Shown in pieces: positions 21,801 to 31,599 of a DNA stretch of 64,000 nt. The first letter of the stretch is position 1. Every line of letters begins with the position of its first letter. The position numbers and the translations under genes were made by a program. The notes below the pieces were generated by a model. The model was given only the letters and a program-made list of their open reading frames with translations, ran no database searches and had not been told where the DNA came from. Origin of the DNA: Candidatus Tokpelaia sp. JSC188. Its GTDB lineage: Bacteria; Pseudomonadota; Alphaproteobacteria; Rhizobiales; Rhizobiaceae. The stretch spans positions 1 to 64,000 of the forward strand of contig QENB01000006.1 of assembly GCA_003331065.1 (NCBI GenBank), read 5' to 3'.

Positions 21801-22411
21801 CGTTCAAGTCCGTCTTCTCCTGTCATTGCAAGAATAAAATTAAAAGAGTGGCTAAGTTCTGTATTTCTCTGACAATAAGCAGTTTCAATTAGATACTGTT
21901 TTGCCTCAGTAAAAAGGGCTATCTGCTGCATATCATCGACTATCTCAAAATGACCAGCAATATTGGCTTCAAGAGGAAAATGATGTAGCAATGCCTCACA
22001 AAAAGCATGAATGGTCTGGATTTTAAGACCCCCTGGTGTTTCAAGCGCACTGGCGAATAGCTTGCGGGCTGCTTTTAAGCGTTTGTCATTTGCCGGTTTC
22101 TCTTCTAATTTTAGCAAAGCTGCGCTAAGCTCTCTATCATTCATGCATGTCCATACAGATAATCTATCGAAAATCCGTTTTTGCATGATTGAGGCCGCAG
22201 CCTTGGTATAGGTAAGGCACAAGATACGAGAAGGCTTTATTCCCTCAAGCAAAAGACGGATGACACGTTCGGTTAATACATGGGTTTTACCTGATCCCGC
22301 ATTTGCTGATAGCCAGACGCTAGCTTGTGGATTGCTTGCTTGAACCTGTGCTGCAGACGCTATTTTTGGGATAGAATGCGTGGATTTACGTACCCGTATC
22401 ATTCTCTTCAT
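18863..22411 (-). CDS. addA: Double-strand break repair helicase-nuclease AddA
   Basis: The UvrD-like helicase and nuclease subunit of AddAB, which resects DNA ends for RecA loading. At 1182 residues it is full length: Walker A ANAGSGKTH (about 36-44), motif II LIDEAQDTSP, motif III VGDEKQSIYSFQGA, motif V TVHAAKGLEAP, motif VI LYVGMTRASDKL, and a C-terminal RecB-type nuclease motif LLADFKTGRPP. Its start overlaps the end of addB by 26 bases, so the two are co-translated. Confidence 0.95.
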   Translation of the reverse strand: MKRMIRVRKSTHSIPKIASAAQVQASNPQASVWLSANAGSGKTHVLTERVIRLLLEGIKPSRILCLTYTKAAASIMQKRIFDRLSVWTCMNDRELSAALLKLEEKPANDKRLKAARKLFASALETPGGLKIQTIHAFCEALLHHFPLEANIAGHFEIVDDMQQIALFTEAKQYLIETAYCQRNTELSHSFNFILAMTGEDGLERLLEEAIQKRYLLDQHIKIISQEADKIFRDILELQTNETLESLTTLLKKTALFPIEQLMLLSDNGGEHTARFVKKLQMLKDKEESADIKELCFSAYFNNSNDRPRKPTPIFTKAVQIALPNAIGHFLHKQKIVATLIEKLNAIELVQLNKAAYILMDTLLDRYASLKRVRALLDFDDLIYRSLALLKHKGASQWVQYKLDQGIDHILIDEAQDTSPVQWEIIRLLSDDFFSGFGQHKTERTVFAVGDEKQSIYSFQGAVPEDFAHNGVYISQKASNANKLFHKMRLDFSFRSVNDILSAVDIVFSTPENYGGMNAENEATVHDAVRINESGSVDIWQMLTPKKIVEPKDWRLPVDCLASPSGLLAGQIAQTIHTWLRNAEPLVRGYPIRANDIIVLVKKRSKFVHDLSHALKKHGVAVAGTDRLRLTDHIAIRDLMALGHFVLQPQDDLSLAAVLKSPLFGIDEEQLFTLAINRQEKTLWTVLKEAQDQPVFAVIIEELREYRAIADNIPVFEFYSRILSQNGGRRKILARLGAEANDVLDAFLDYILAIQKIGLPGLQTFLETLTRANPEIKRELDQNRDEIRIMTVHAAKGLEAPVVFLVDSGNCIWNSQYEPKLLPVRQNNTSMLIWKPSLKLKIQRGEEIIKTLKKKAEQEYRRLLYVGMTRASDKLIVCGYCGKRKTAGTWLSLVSDALLPYAESIPAPTEGVTAWRYRSSIQKNSTLEWKIPLETLITLPPVPNFLKIKAPPERGLPQLPLTPSMIIKAEPNINFDLLIQSPLKSISNGCALTEAIERGNVIHRLLQHLPGVEIKKRYTLALHYLQHILPSQTDRYHKEIVASVLALLEDTNFSPLFAKNSRAEVALMGLIEISGSKQIVSGQIDRLAIFDKYLLLADFKTGRPPKNTDEVPDSHLLQLALYIRLLESLYPQKEIRPLLIYTQVPISFIPDRGRLKILLAKLSWDTIKQHTKSDFFDKIRFMT

Positions 22412-25400
22412 CCTCTATGATACTGCTAGATGACCACTCTGACACACGCGATAAATGGTCATACTCTCCTTTATAACGTACCATTGGTAACAAGGCGTAT
22501 GAAAGATAGCCATTTTCAGAACATTGATAATAGCTGACAAGCTCATCTAATCGCATCCAAGCTTCTTCAGCAAGAACGGAAGCTGTTTTTCCTGCTGTTT
22601 TTAGGATGCTTTGTGACTCAACATTGCCTTTTACCGTTAATCTTATGTAAAGCAGATCAGATGGAATTCTTGTACCACAATCAGAAAAGGCACTTCGGCT
22701 TAACAATGCCCCTTCAAGGGCTAGTTGTGGAGCTATCAGTTTTGCTGCTTGCTTGACAGATGGAGTTGAACCGGTTTTGAAGTCGATAATTTCTGCATGT
22801 TGTGGGCTGATAATGTCAATACGGTCAGCTCGGCCTGAAAGTGCAATCCCTGTATTATTGATAAAAACCGGACTAGCAACGCTTTCGGAAAAGCGTTGGC
22901 GGTTTCCCAGGCTCATCTCCCATTGCAGAAATTTAGGTATCAGGATTAGGAAACGTGGCCACCAGATTGCCTCAATATTAAGTGGCAATTGTAGTTTATT
23001 AAATTCAGCTCGTGCGATTCTGAGAAGGCGCAAGTGTGCATCAGGTGCTTTCGCTTGGATATTGCTTGCAGTAAAAGAAGCAAGAATATTATGATAAAGC
23101 ACCCCACACTCAGCAGTTGATGGATCGCGAATTAAAGGATCAAGTGGTTTTAGTCGCAAAATTTTCCGTGCATAGATAGCATAAGGATCGCGTCGCAGAA
23201 TTTCAATTTCTATTACTGAAAAATGGCGTGGACGATAATTGATTGCTGGTTTTGGACATGGGCGTATGATAGAAGGTACGCTAGCTGCCTCGTCAAGTCT
23301 TCTTGCCCAATTGAGATAAATGTGCCCACGCATACGCATGAGAGATTTATCTTTCGGCTTTAGAACTGTTTCAAGCCTCTGCAGCCAACGTGATGGGATA
23401 GAAGGAGTATTATTCAGCCTTAGCGAACGAGTGAGGATGACATGTTCTATCCCTAGAGCCATTTGAAAATCATGGGCAGAGAGTCCAATACGCCGTTCCG
23501 GTGGTTCAAGGCCCATCATTCTTTTCATTGTTCGTGATATAAATGGACCATTGTGTACAGTTGGCGGCCATGTACCTTCATTTAGGCCACCGATGACAAT
23601 GGTATCAACGGTTTGAAGTCGCGCTTCAAGTGCACCCCAGATATGAAGACGCGGATGACTACCCTGCTGGCGCTGGATTGTTTCACCGGCAATCAGAGCT
23701 TCGAATATTTTCGGCCATTCCGGCGGGCTGAATTCAAATCCTGATCTATCGTTAATAAGAGTACGCAGAAATTGCATAAAGCTCTGTCCTTCTTCAGAGG
23801 TATAAAGATATTGCAGTGAGTCATTTTCATTGCGCCCGAAATTTTCAAAACATTCAATAGTTGTAACGATTGCTTCCGCGACAGATATTGGGATAGTTTT
23901 TTGAGAAAGAGCATAAAGTGGCGCCACTGCTGTGGTTAACTTTTTGGCAAATTGGATAATATCTATAATCGAAGCGTGGTTAAGTTTTTTGAAAAATGGT
24001 TTGTTCTGATTAGAAATTTTCTCTAACCGTTCAGCAACAAAGCGATTTGCCATCCCTAGTGAAATGCTCCCCGTGCCACCGCGTAAGATGACAAGTTCAA
24101 ACCATTCTAATTGTTCGCGAAATGCAGTTCTTTTTTGCCCAAGTCGCACCAGTGGGTGTTTTAGCAGCGAAAGTAAAGATACTGGATCTCCCGGTTCAAA
24201 AATACAGGAAAGCAGCAGTTTTATCAGGATTGCTGGTTCACTTTCCGATAATAGAGTATCACTGGAATCATCGGCATGGATGCCAAAACGTCTCAATTCG
24301 GTACAGACTCGACGCGCAAGATTTCGATCATTTGTAACAAAAGCTGCTGTTTTATGCGCTTGCTCAATAGCAGTGCGTAAGGCAATAGCAATGCTTAAAG
24401 CTTCTTCTCGCTCGCTAAACGCCTCGAGCAATGCAACTTTACGGAAAGCCTCTACTGATAAGTCATGCTCAAGACTGCTCCATACGTCTGTTGTTATTGC
24501 TGGCCGAAAGGCTTCAGCCACAATAGTTTCCCGTTTGCGCTGTGTAAGTGAAATCTCACCAAGACTTTTAACGGATGATCGCGATGCGTTTATTATACGC
24601 AAAAGCTTTTTTAGGCCATATTGTGGATGCCCAAAAATCGAAGGGTCAATTTCTGTTTTATCGAGTGCTTCCCAGCCTTTTTCATCAAGATCACGGTCAA
24701 GACCTGGCAAGATAACAGCCCCTTTTGGCAAAAAGGCGACCGTTTTGATAAGCTTTGCCGTCGACGGTAATGAACCTGTAGAACCAGCAACAAACACCGG
24801 GCCAATCCGATGAGAATTTGAGGAAAAATGGGCTGCTAGCCTGCGAATCACCTGGTTGCGCCAAAAAGCAGGGTTTGTCACATGGCGCTCTTTCAATATC
24901 TGTGGCCAGCTTATTCTGATAATATCTAAGAAATCAAGTGTTATTTGCCACCATTCAGAAATCATATCAGGGGCTATATTTTTCAGACGTTCCCAATCGA
25001 CTTCTTCTCTCTCAACTTTATCCATTAGATGAGCAAGATCGCGAGCCAGCCATATAGTATCTGCAGTACTTGCCGGAATGGATATTTCTTCATAGCCAAA
25101 AAGTTTGTGAACATGATCAGGCAATTTTTCTCTCCAGGGGCGAATTAACCGTGCAAGCAGCAATAGCCTTTCTATTGTTGTAATAGGAGGAGCAAGGGTG
25201 GAGTTATCACTATTGTGGGAATTCAAAAGAAAAGCTTCATCATTAATATCACCCAATGGGCAAATTGTGGGTAGAAATGTTACGGACAGAGGGCTTATCT
25301 TTACAAATATAGAGCGTAAAACGCGTGCTGCACGTCGGGTAGGTAAATAAATTGTTGTAGCAGCCAGTGCTAATGGATCACAAATATCAAGCCCCTCAAT

Positions 25401-25484
25401 CAGACGACCTTCCTGCAAAGCGCGAACAAAGGTTTCTAGAAATGGTGCTCCTGGTGGAATAGAAAAAATCCGAGGTGTTTTCAT
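22386..25484 (-). CDS. addB: Double-strand break repair protein AddB
   Basis: The second subunit of AddAB, with an inactivated helicase fold and a C-terminal nuclease domain. About 1032 residues from the preferred ATG at 25484 (MKTPRIFSIPPGAPFLETF), where alphaproteobacterial AddB proteins normally begin; the frame is open 18 codons further upstream. Visible features are IYLPTRRAARVLR near residue 50, VIGGLNEGTWPP in the middle and the nuclease motif EIIDFKTGSTP near the C-terminus. A MurU-type nucleotidyltransferase gene usually lies just upstream in relatives and is missing here. Confidence 0.93.
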   Translation of the reverse strand: MKTPRIFSIPPGAPFLETFVRALQEGRLIEGLDICDPLALAATTIYLPTRRAARVLRSIFVKISPLSVTFLPTICPLGDINDEAFLLNSHNSDNSTLAPPITTIERLLLLARLIRPWREKLPDHVHKLFGYEEISIPASTADTIWLARDLAHLMDKVEREEVDWERLKNIAPDMISEWWQITLDFLDIIRISWPQILKERHVTNPAFWRNQVIRRLAAHFSSNSHRIGPVFVAGSTGSLPSTAKLIKTVAFLPKGAVILPGLDRDLDEKGWEALDKTEIDPSIFGHPQYGLKKLLRIINASRSSVKSLGEISLTQRKRETIVAEAFRPAITTDVWSSLEHDLSVEAFRKVALLEAFSEREEALSIAIALRTAIEQAHKTAAFVTNDRNLARRVCTELRRFGIHADDSSDTLLSESEPAILIKLLLSCIFEPGDPVSLLSLLKHPLVRLGQKRTAFREQLEWFELVILRGGTGSISLGMANRFVAERLEKISNQNKPFFKKLNHASIIDIIQFAKKLTTAVAPLYALSQKTIPISVAEAIVTTIECFENFGRNENDSLQYLYTSEEGQSFMQFLRTLINDRSGFEFSPPEWPKIFEALIAGETIQRQQGSHPRLHIWGALEARLQTVDTIVIGGLNEGTWPPTVHNGPFISRTMKRMMGLEPPERRIGLSAHDFQMALGIEHVILTRSLRLNNTPSIPSRWLQRLETVLKPKDKSLMRMRGHIYLNWARRLDEAASVPSIIRPCPKPAINYRPRHFSVIEIEILRRDPYAIYARKILRLKPLDPLIRDPSTAECGVLYHNILASFTASNIQAKAPDAHLRLLRIARAEFNKLQLPLNIEAIWWPRFLILIPKFLQWEMSLGNRQRFSESVASPVFINNTGIALSGRADRIDIISPQHAEIIDFKTGSTPSVKQAAKLIAPQLALEGALLSRSAFSDCGTRIPSDLLYIRLTVKGNVESQSILKTAGKTASVLAEEAWMRLDELVSYYQCSENGYLSYALLPMVRYKGEYDHLSRVSEWSSSSIIEDEENDTGT

Positions 25485-25735
25485 TATTAGTGTCTGACTT
25501 AGATAAAAAGGGTAGTGTATTCTTAACCTAGTAGGCAATCACATACCTCTATGTTTATTACTAAATTAATGCTACTTAACAGTATCATCACTATTTAAGT
25601 ATGCTTTTTTGAATATATCGATTGCTCAGTTAAGCAATTTGCAAATACTGATACAAAACAGTGGTTTATGCATTGCACGCATTCATCGCTACTGACAAAC
25701 TTAAGGAAAAATAGTGCGACTTTTTATTTTGGTTA

Positions 25736-27235
25736 TTACTCTTCAATATTTGAATATTTTGATGAAAACACGCCTATCTGCTGATAACAATTTTTAAGTG
25801 ATTGCAATACTGGTGCATTGAGATTACGCAAGAGGTAATCAATTATGCGTGGTAAATGTCTGAGATAATGGGATTTTTTATCACGTCTTTCGAGACGCAC
25901 AAAAATCCCCAAAATTTTGGAAGCACGTAGAGCCCCTACAATCGCATAAGCTATATCAAAATTCCTTGCATCAAAATTTACTTTGCGATTATCCTTGTAA
26001 TGAGAAATGATTTTTGCTTCCAGCGTTCTGGGGATCGTTATACGAGCATCTTGTCCAAGTGATACAAGATCATAAACAGTTGGCCCGATTACAGCATCCT
26101 GAAAATCAATAAGTCCCAGACGCTGCGTCTCTTTGCGCCTTGGTCGCCAGATAATGTTAGGAGAATGAAAATCGCGTAAGACTAAGCTTGTCTCAGTTTG
26201 TTGCAGATGATCAAACAATGTATCCCAGCAAGCATAAAAATTTTTTCGCATGGTCTCATTGATTTTGGTCTGTAAAATATAGGGTAAATACCATTCAAGT
26301 AGCAGAGTCACTTCGGCATGCATGGCTTTTTTGTCATAGACCGGAATATTAAGAATTATGTCAGGCCATACTTGATGTTGAGGCCATTTTTTCTGATGAA
26401 GTCCAGCGAGCAATTTTGCACAAGCAAGATATCGTTTGGCAATAGGCTGACCTTTATCGTCAAAAATCTTTGCATTCCCGAGATTTTCCATAATAAGCAG
26501 CCCAGCATTAATATCTGCCGCGTGAATTTTTGGTGCAGCAAAGCCATTTTCTCGAAGCAATCGGTCTATACCGATGAAACGATCTATACGGGTTGCGAGA
26601 TGAACTGTCTGCGCATAAGAATATTGTGCTTCATCGGAAAATGTCGGTTCCTGTGCATCCATTAGTATTTCACTTGTTTTTCCAAGCATCAAAGTTTCAT
26701 AGCTACGCCTTGAGGCATCTTCAAGAAAATAGCGCCGAATTGCTTTTTCTCGTTTGTTTTCTTTCAGAAACGAACGAATGAAGAAGGAGCGTTCAAATCT
26801 TGCGGTTGCGTCCTTTTCTGTCTTGATCGTCACAAGACGACCATCACCTTCATATTCAAGAAAAATAGAAAACTGTGCAATACCGAACATTTTCTCGGTT
26901 TCTTTTGGCCACTCGATCAATAGTATGCCATCTTCTAACGCTTGCTCAAAACCAAGTTCTTCTATTTCCTCCAACCTGTCAACACGGTAAAGATCGGCAT
27001 GGGTAACGATCAAGCGCAGATCATCATAAGTTTTTACCAGTGTGAATGTTGGACTCGGCACTTCAAGCATTGCATTATCGGCAATAGTACGAATCAGTGC
27101 TCGTACAAGTATTGATTTGCCTGTTCCGAGGTCGCCATGCAAGATAACAAGGTCCCCCTTTTTCAGGGCAAGAGCAAGATCCTCTCCCAGACGCTTTGTT
27201 GCTTCCTCGTTATCAAGCCAAAAAGTAAACATCAT
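25736..27235 (-). CDS. tsaE: TsaE-AmgK-like fusion (tRNA t6A ATPase and sugar kinase)
   Basis: A 499-residue two-domain protein, a fusion common in Rhizobiales. Residues 1-150 are TsaE, the ATPase of the tRNA threonylcarbamoyl-adenosine complex, with Walker A GDLGTGKS, SPTFTLV and LLIEWPKE. Residues 165-480 are an aminoglycoside-phosphotransferase fold like AmgK, which phosphorylates N-acetylmuramate or N-acetylglucosamine at C1 in wall recycling. The kinase loop is LVLRDFHSPNIIW and the metal motif LIDFQDAVIGP. Its usual partner MurU is absent from the 250-bp gap before addB, so the role of the kinase half is uncertain. Confidence 0.9.
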   Translation of the reverse strand: MMFTFWLDNEEATKRLGEDLALALKKGDLVILHGDLGTGKSILVRALIRTIADNAMLEVPSPTFTLVKTYDDLRLIVTHADLYRVDRLEEIEELGFEQALEDGILLIEWPKETEKMFGIAQFSIFLEYEGDGRLVTIKTEKDATARFERSFFIRSFLKENKREKAIRRYFLEDASRRSYETLMLGKTSEILMDAQEPTFSDEAQYSYAQTVHLATRIDRFIGIDRLLRENGFAAPKIHAADINAGLLIMENLGNAKIFDDKGQPIAKRYLACAKLLAGLHQKKWPQHQVWPDIILNIPVYDKKAMHAEVTLLLEWYLPYILQTKINETMRKNFYACWDTLFDHLQQTETSLVLRDFHSPNIIWRPRRKETQRLGLIDFQDAVIGPTVYDLVSLGQDARITIPRTLEAKIISHYKDNRKVNFDARNFDIAYAIVGALRASKILGIFVRLERRDKKSHYLRHLPRIIDYLLRNLNAPVLQSLKNCYQQIGVFSSKYSNIEE

Positions 27236-27597
27236 GCTATAAATTATTTCGTAGCTTTCCCATAGTAAATTTTTTTGTTTAAAACAATTCGATTTCTTAA
27301 AAATACTAGCAGACGCTTCATCTTATTTAACTTAAATCTTGATAGATACCAACGGCGGAAAAGCAGAATAATTATGACAGCCTATATTGTAAACGGGTTA
27401 TTTTATTTTTTCTGGTGGTGTACCTGTCATTCAATATCCTCTATTTCCAGTGGTATTTTTATCTTCATAAGTGCTCATCGAAAATTCCTTTAGAGATGAA
27501 TTTTGAATAAAGACTTCAAACTAGAATATGATTTTGACTGACATTTTCGATTTGCATCGATGCCATCGAATAAGGAAATAGCAGTACAGGCACACTA
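27236..27597. other. Gene-free spacer between tsaE fusion and histidine kinase
   Basis: About 360 bp, AT-rich. A 72-codon plus-strand frame at 27275-27493 is rich in Phe, Ile and Ser and resembles nothing known. No terminator or RNA gene is visible. Confidence 0.5.
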
Positions 27598-30132
27598 TTA
27601 TACAGCGGCTGTGTGCAAGGCTAATGCATTGAGTGGGAAGCGGCAGATAACAGTTGTCCCTCTGTTCAAACTCGTATCAATATTAACTGTTCCCTGATGT
27701 AGTTCGACAAAACTTTTCACAATCGAGAGACCTAAACCAGCTCCCGGCTGACGTCCATGATAGGCATAAGCCGTAAAGCGCTTGAATACCGTATCTAGGA
27801 TATCATCGGGGATACCGCATCCCTGATCATGGATGCAGAAGACGACATCTTTACCATTAACGCAAGCTGTAAAATGAATTGCTGAATTGGCAGGTGCAAA
27901 ACTAGCTGCATTGCTCAGGAGATTGACTAACACTTGACGCACCCGCGCTTCATCTGCATAGAAAGTTTCAAGATCAGGAGCAATATATTGTTCCACCCAT
28001 ATATCTTTTTCTGACAGACAATCTTTAATACGTGTTATAGCGTAACGCATAACTTCGGCGATATTGACCTTACTTATGTCTAGCTCCATAATGCCAGCGT
28101 CAACGGTTGCAAGATCAAGAATGTCATTGACAATGTTCAGAAGTATGACGGACTCTGCTGCAATATGCTTGAGATAGTCGTATTGGCGTGCATTCAGTTT
28201 ACCAAAATCAGGTGAACGCAACAAGTCAGTAAAGCCGATAATATTAGTCAGAGGCGTACGCAACTTATAAGATACATGCTGAACAAAATCATTGCGCAGC
28301 CGGTCAGCGAATTCGAGGGCCTCATTGCGTTCTTGTAAAGCACGTGAGACCATGACACTATCTGTTACATTAACAAATGTTAACATAGTCTGCCCCTGAG
28401 GCAGTGGTACCAATGAATAGTCTAGCACATGACCGCTTCGGAGATCCATTCTCCCACCAATACAGTCGCGTTTGTCAGCAAAACCCGTAATGGATGCAGA
28501 AATTGCCTTCCATGCATTGTTTTCCGTAAGAGGTAGGCAAAAAGCTTCGATATCTGAAATATGCGTTCCCTCAATCCCAAGCTCCGGTGTAAGCAGCCAA
28601 AGTCTTGAAAAAGATTGGTTCGATAATTTGATTTTTCCATTGGCGCCGAACACGACAACACCCTCTGATAGATTATCAAGGGTTTCACCCTGCATCCTAA
28701 TAAGTGTATTATAACGCGCTTCAAGATTAAGCTTTTCAGTCAGGTCTTCATAAAGCCAAGCGACCCCGCCTTGTGGATGAGGATTGGCTACAACCCGTAA
28801 TGTACGACCATCAGGTAAATTCCAGATATGTAGGTGTGGTATCAGAGCTCGATAGGCTTCAAAGAGCTCCTCTTTCCATTGACGCCAATTAGGCTGCTCG
28901 TTCAAAATCCCTTTCTCCCGTAAAAGATCAAGAACAAGCGCGTGACTCGGCTGGCTTTCAAGAAAAGCTGGTTCAAGCGGCCACAGGCTTGCAAAAGCTT
29001 CATTAAAGAATTCAAGTTTCATACTTGGATCAAAAATGGCAACAGCTGTCGAAAGCTGATCAAATGTCTCTGAATAGCCTTGTACAATCCGTTTTAGCTC
29101 ATTATGTAAGTATTCATTTTCTGTTTTATCACAAATAAATCCAGCAGAACCAGTAGAATCACGAATATACGTTACATCAAAAACACGCCTGTCACCGCCA
29201 ATAACAATACTAATCTTTTTCTGCAATGCAGTATCCGCAGTAGTACCATACTCTGTGTCAATTTTTTCCCGTATCACATCTGCAAGCAATTCATGGGATT
29301 CATCGGGGCTGTCAGCTTGCCGGTAGGCATAGTTTGATAAGATCATATCGCCGCGCATGTCGCGTAACCATATCGGCTGTTTAATCTTATCAAATAACTT
29401 TTGCATAATTTGAAGCTGTTTTTCTAATATATCAGCTTTATTTTTATAGCAGTTTTTTTTCTCGACAAAGTTTGTTATATCCTGAAAATACATGATTGTC
29501 TGGGGGTTGATGCGACCGGAGACATGTAGGATTCTGTGTTCTACTGTTTCTGCATGATAGTCGAAGGCTTTGCCATTCTGCCGCAGTTTCTTAGTAGCAT
29601 CTTGCAACGCAGCTGCTGATTGCGGTGTCATCCAGCTATCAAATGTTAAGAATTGTGCTTTGCTTTTCTGTATATTACAACAATTAGGCATGGACCCTAA
29701 AATAGCAGGTTCTTCTCCTCTCTTTCTATCCCAAACGATGAAGCATATGCCTGCTGTAGACAAGAGTTTCTCAGCCATCTGAGTTTGACGTTTCTCACTA
29801 TCCAGCTTTTGGACAAGATGCTGAATCTCTAAAGTTTTTCTGTGATTCTGGCGATGCATTAGTAAAGCAGCTAGTAAAACGGCGCCTATCAATCCACTTA
29901 TAAGAGAAAATTGCGCAATACAGAAGACATTGGCATGAGTTTTTATATCTTCTCTATCACAGACACTGTTAATTAAAAACCCCGCTATCGATGCTAGTCC
30001 TATTACATAACTCATCGGCAAAAAACATCGGATTTTATTAATAAGTCCTTGATTTTTCTTTTTCATTTCTGGAGAAATTACATAAGATAAGTCACCTTGT
30101 CCACTATGCTTCTTTAAATTTTCAGTAGCCAC
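27598..30132 (-). CDS. Membrane PAS-domain sensor histidine kinase
   Basis: 844 residues. Two membrane helices lie near residues 40-57 and 70-92 with a short loop between, so sensing is probably cytoplasmic. Several PAS-like modules span about 110-580. The kinase core follows: H-box FVQHVSYKLRTPL with phospho-acceptor His619, N-box QVLVNLLSNAASFAP, G1 DQGCGIPDD and G2 GAGLGLSIVKS. The family (PleC/DivJ-like PAS kinases beside ahcY) is conserved in Rhizobiales. No response regulator gene is adjacent, so the partner is unknown; a DivK-type link is only inference. The start is a GTG. Confidence 0.9.
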   Translation of the reverse strand: MATENLKKHSGQGDLSYVISPEMKKKNQGLINKIRCFLPMSYVIGLASIAGFLINSVCDREDIKTHANVFCIAQFSLISGLIGAVLLAALLMHRQNHRKTLEIQHLVQKLDSEKRQTQMAEKLLSTAGICFIVWDRKRGEEPAILGSMPNCCNIQKSKAQFLTFDSWMTPQSAAALQDATKKLRQNGKAFDYHAETVEHRILHVSGRINPQTIMYFQDITNFVEKKNCYKNKADILEKQLQIMQKLFDKIKQPIWLRDMRGDMILSNYAYRQADSPDESHELLADVIREKIDTEYGTTADTALQKKISIVIGGDRRVFDVTYIRDSTGSAGFICDKTENEYLHNELKRIVQGYSETFDQLSTAVAIFDPSMKLEFFNEAFASLWPLEPAFLESQPSHALVLDLLREKGILNEQPNWRQWKEELFEAYRALIPHLHIWNLPDGRTLRVVANPHPQGGVAWLYEDLTEKLNLEARYNTLIRMQGETLDNLSEGVVVFGANGKIKLSNQSFSRLWLLTPELGIEGTHISDIEAFCLPLTENNAWKAISASITGFADKRDCIGGRMDLRSGHVLDYSLVPLPQGQTMLTFVNVTDSVMVSRALQERNEALEFADRLRNDFVQHVSYKLRTPLTNIIGFTDLLRSPDFGKLNARQYDYLKHIAAESVILLNIVNDILDLATVDAGIMELDISKVNIAEVMRYAITRIKDCLSEKDIWVEQYIAPDLETFYADEARVRQVLVNLLSNAASFAPANSAIHFTACVNGKDVVFCIHDQGCGIPDDILDTVFKRFTAYAYHGRQPGAGLGLSIVKSFVELHQGTVNIDTSLNRGTTVICRFPLNALALHTAAV

Positions 30133-30198
30133 AGAAAGCCTAGATCACTTTAAATTCCAGTTTTCGTGTGTTGGCTTTTTTATTTTATTGGATAAAAC

Positions 30199-31599
30199 TT
30201 AATAGCGGTAATGATCAGATTTGAAAGGGCCTTGTGGATTAACACCAATATAATCCGCTTGTTCCTGAGAAAGCTTTGTAAGCTTGATAGCAAGTCGGTC
30301 AAGATGTAGTGTTGCTACTTTTTCATCTAGGTATTTTGGCAGACGATAGACTTTATTCTCGTATTTTTTACCCTGTGTGAACAGTTCAATCTGTGCCAAT
30401 ATTTGATTGGTAAAGGAAGTGGACATAACAAAAGAAGGATGCCCTGTCGCATTTCCTAGGTTCAGAAGGCGCCCCTGTGACAAAAGAATAAGACGCTTGC
30501 TACTTGGAAAGGTTATCATGTCAACCTGTGGCTTGATATTAGTCCATTGCAGATTTTTCAAGGAAGTGATCTGGATCTCATTGTCAAAATGGCCAATATT
30601 ACCAACAATGCACATGTCTTTCATAGTCTTCATATGTTCAAAACGAACAACATCCTTATTGCCAGTTGTGGTTATAACGATATCGGCAGTTGACACTATA
30701 TCTTCAAGCCGGGCAACTTCATATCCATCCATTGCTGCTTGAAGGGCGCAAATTGGGTCAATTTCTGTTATTTTAACACGCGCACCGGCAGCAGAAAGGG
30801 ATTCTGCTGAACCTTTTCCTACATCACCATAGCCGCAAATCACAGCTATTTTTCCCGCTATCATCACATCAGTGGCCCGCCGAATACCATCAATAAGCGA
30901 TTCCTTACAACCATACCTATTATCAAACTTTGATTTTGTGACACTGTCATTGACATTAATTGCAGGGAAAGGTAATAACTTTTGTCTTTGCAGTTGGTAC
31001 AATTGGTTAACTCCAGTGGTCGTTTCTTCTGTTACACCTTTGATAATTGCGCATTGATGGGTAAAAAAGCCCGGTGTTTTCTGCATACGTTTTTTGATCT
31101 GCGTAAACATGATTCTTTTTTCTTCTGTTTCCGGATTGGAGAGTGCTTTTTGGCTGCTCTCCGCCTGTGCTCCGAGCAGGATATAAGCAGTTGCATCACC
31201 CCCATCATCAAGAATCATGTTGGATGGTTTAGCATCTGACCATTGGAAAATAGCATCTATGTAAGACCAGTATTCTTCCAACGTTTCGCCTTTAACAGCA
31301 AAAACCGGTGTTCCCCTTGCAGCAATCGCAGCAGCAGCGTGATTCTGTGTTGAGAAAATATTGCACGATGCCCAGCGAACCTCAGCACCGATGGCTTTTA
31401 ATGTCTCAATTAGTACGGCTGTCTGGACTGTCATGTGTAACGAACCGGAAATGCGTGCACCACGCAATGGCTGGGAAAAGCCAAACTCTTTTCGGCAACT
31501 CATTAGTCCCGGCATTTCCATTTCGGCAATATCAATTTCCTTGCGCCCAAAATCGGCAAGATTAATATCTTTGACAAGATAATCCTTCCCTATGTTCAT
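30199..31599 (-). CDS. ahcY: Adenosylhomocysteinase
   Basis: Hydrolyses S-adenosylhomocysteine to adenosine and homocysteine, relieving product inhibition of methyltransferases. 466 residues. It has the NAD-binding [10 protein letters not shown], the substrate region around [25 protein letters not shown] and the C-terminal KSDHYRY ending typical of the family. The frame is open to a TTG at 31620. AAAAGGAG sits seven bases before the ATG at 31599, and relatives begin at this point, so this start is chosen. Confidence 0.96.
   Translation of the reverse strand: MNIGKDYLVKDINLADFGRKEIDIAEMEMPGLMSCRKEFGFSQPLRGARISGSLHMTVQTAVLIETLKAIGAEVRWASCNIFSTQNHAAAAIAARGTPVFAVKGETLEEYWSYIDAIFQWSDAKPSNMILDDGGDATAYILLGAQAESSQKALSNPETEEKRIMFTQIKKRMQKTPGFFTHQCAIIKGVTEETTTGVNQLYQLQRQKLLPFPAINVNDSVTKSKFDNRYGCKESLIDGIRRATDVMIAGKIAVICGYGDVGKGSAESLSAAGARVKITEIDPICALQAAMDGYEVARLEDIVSTADIVITTTGNKDVVRFEHMKTMKDMCIVGNIGHFDNEIQITSLKNLQWTNIKPQVDMITFPSSKRLILLSQGRLLNLGNATGHPSFVMSTSFTNQILAQIELFTQGKKYENKVYRLPKYLDEKVATLHLDRLAIKLTKLSQEQADYIGVNPQGPFKSDHYRY

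Noticed and set aside
24064-24813. 249-codon plus-strand frame inside addB
   Set aside because: Antisense shadow of the strongly supported addB gene, Ser/Arg-rich as typical of antisense frames.
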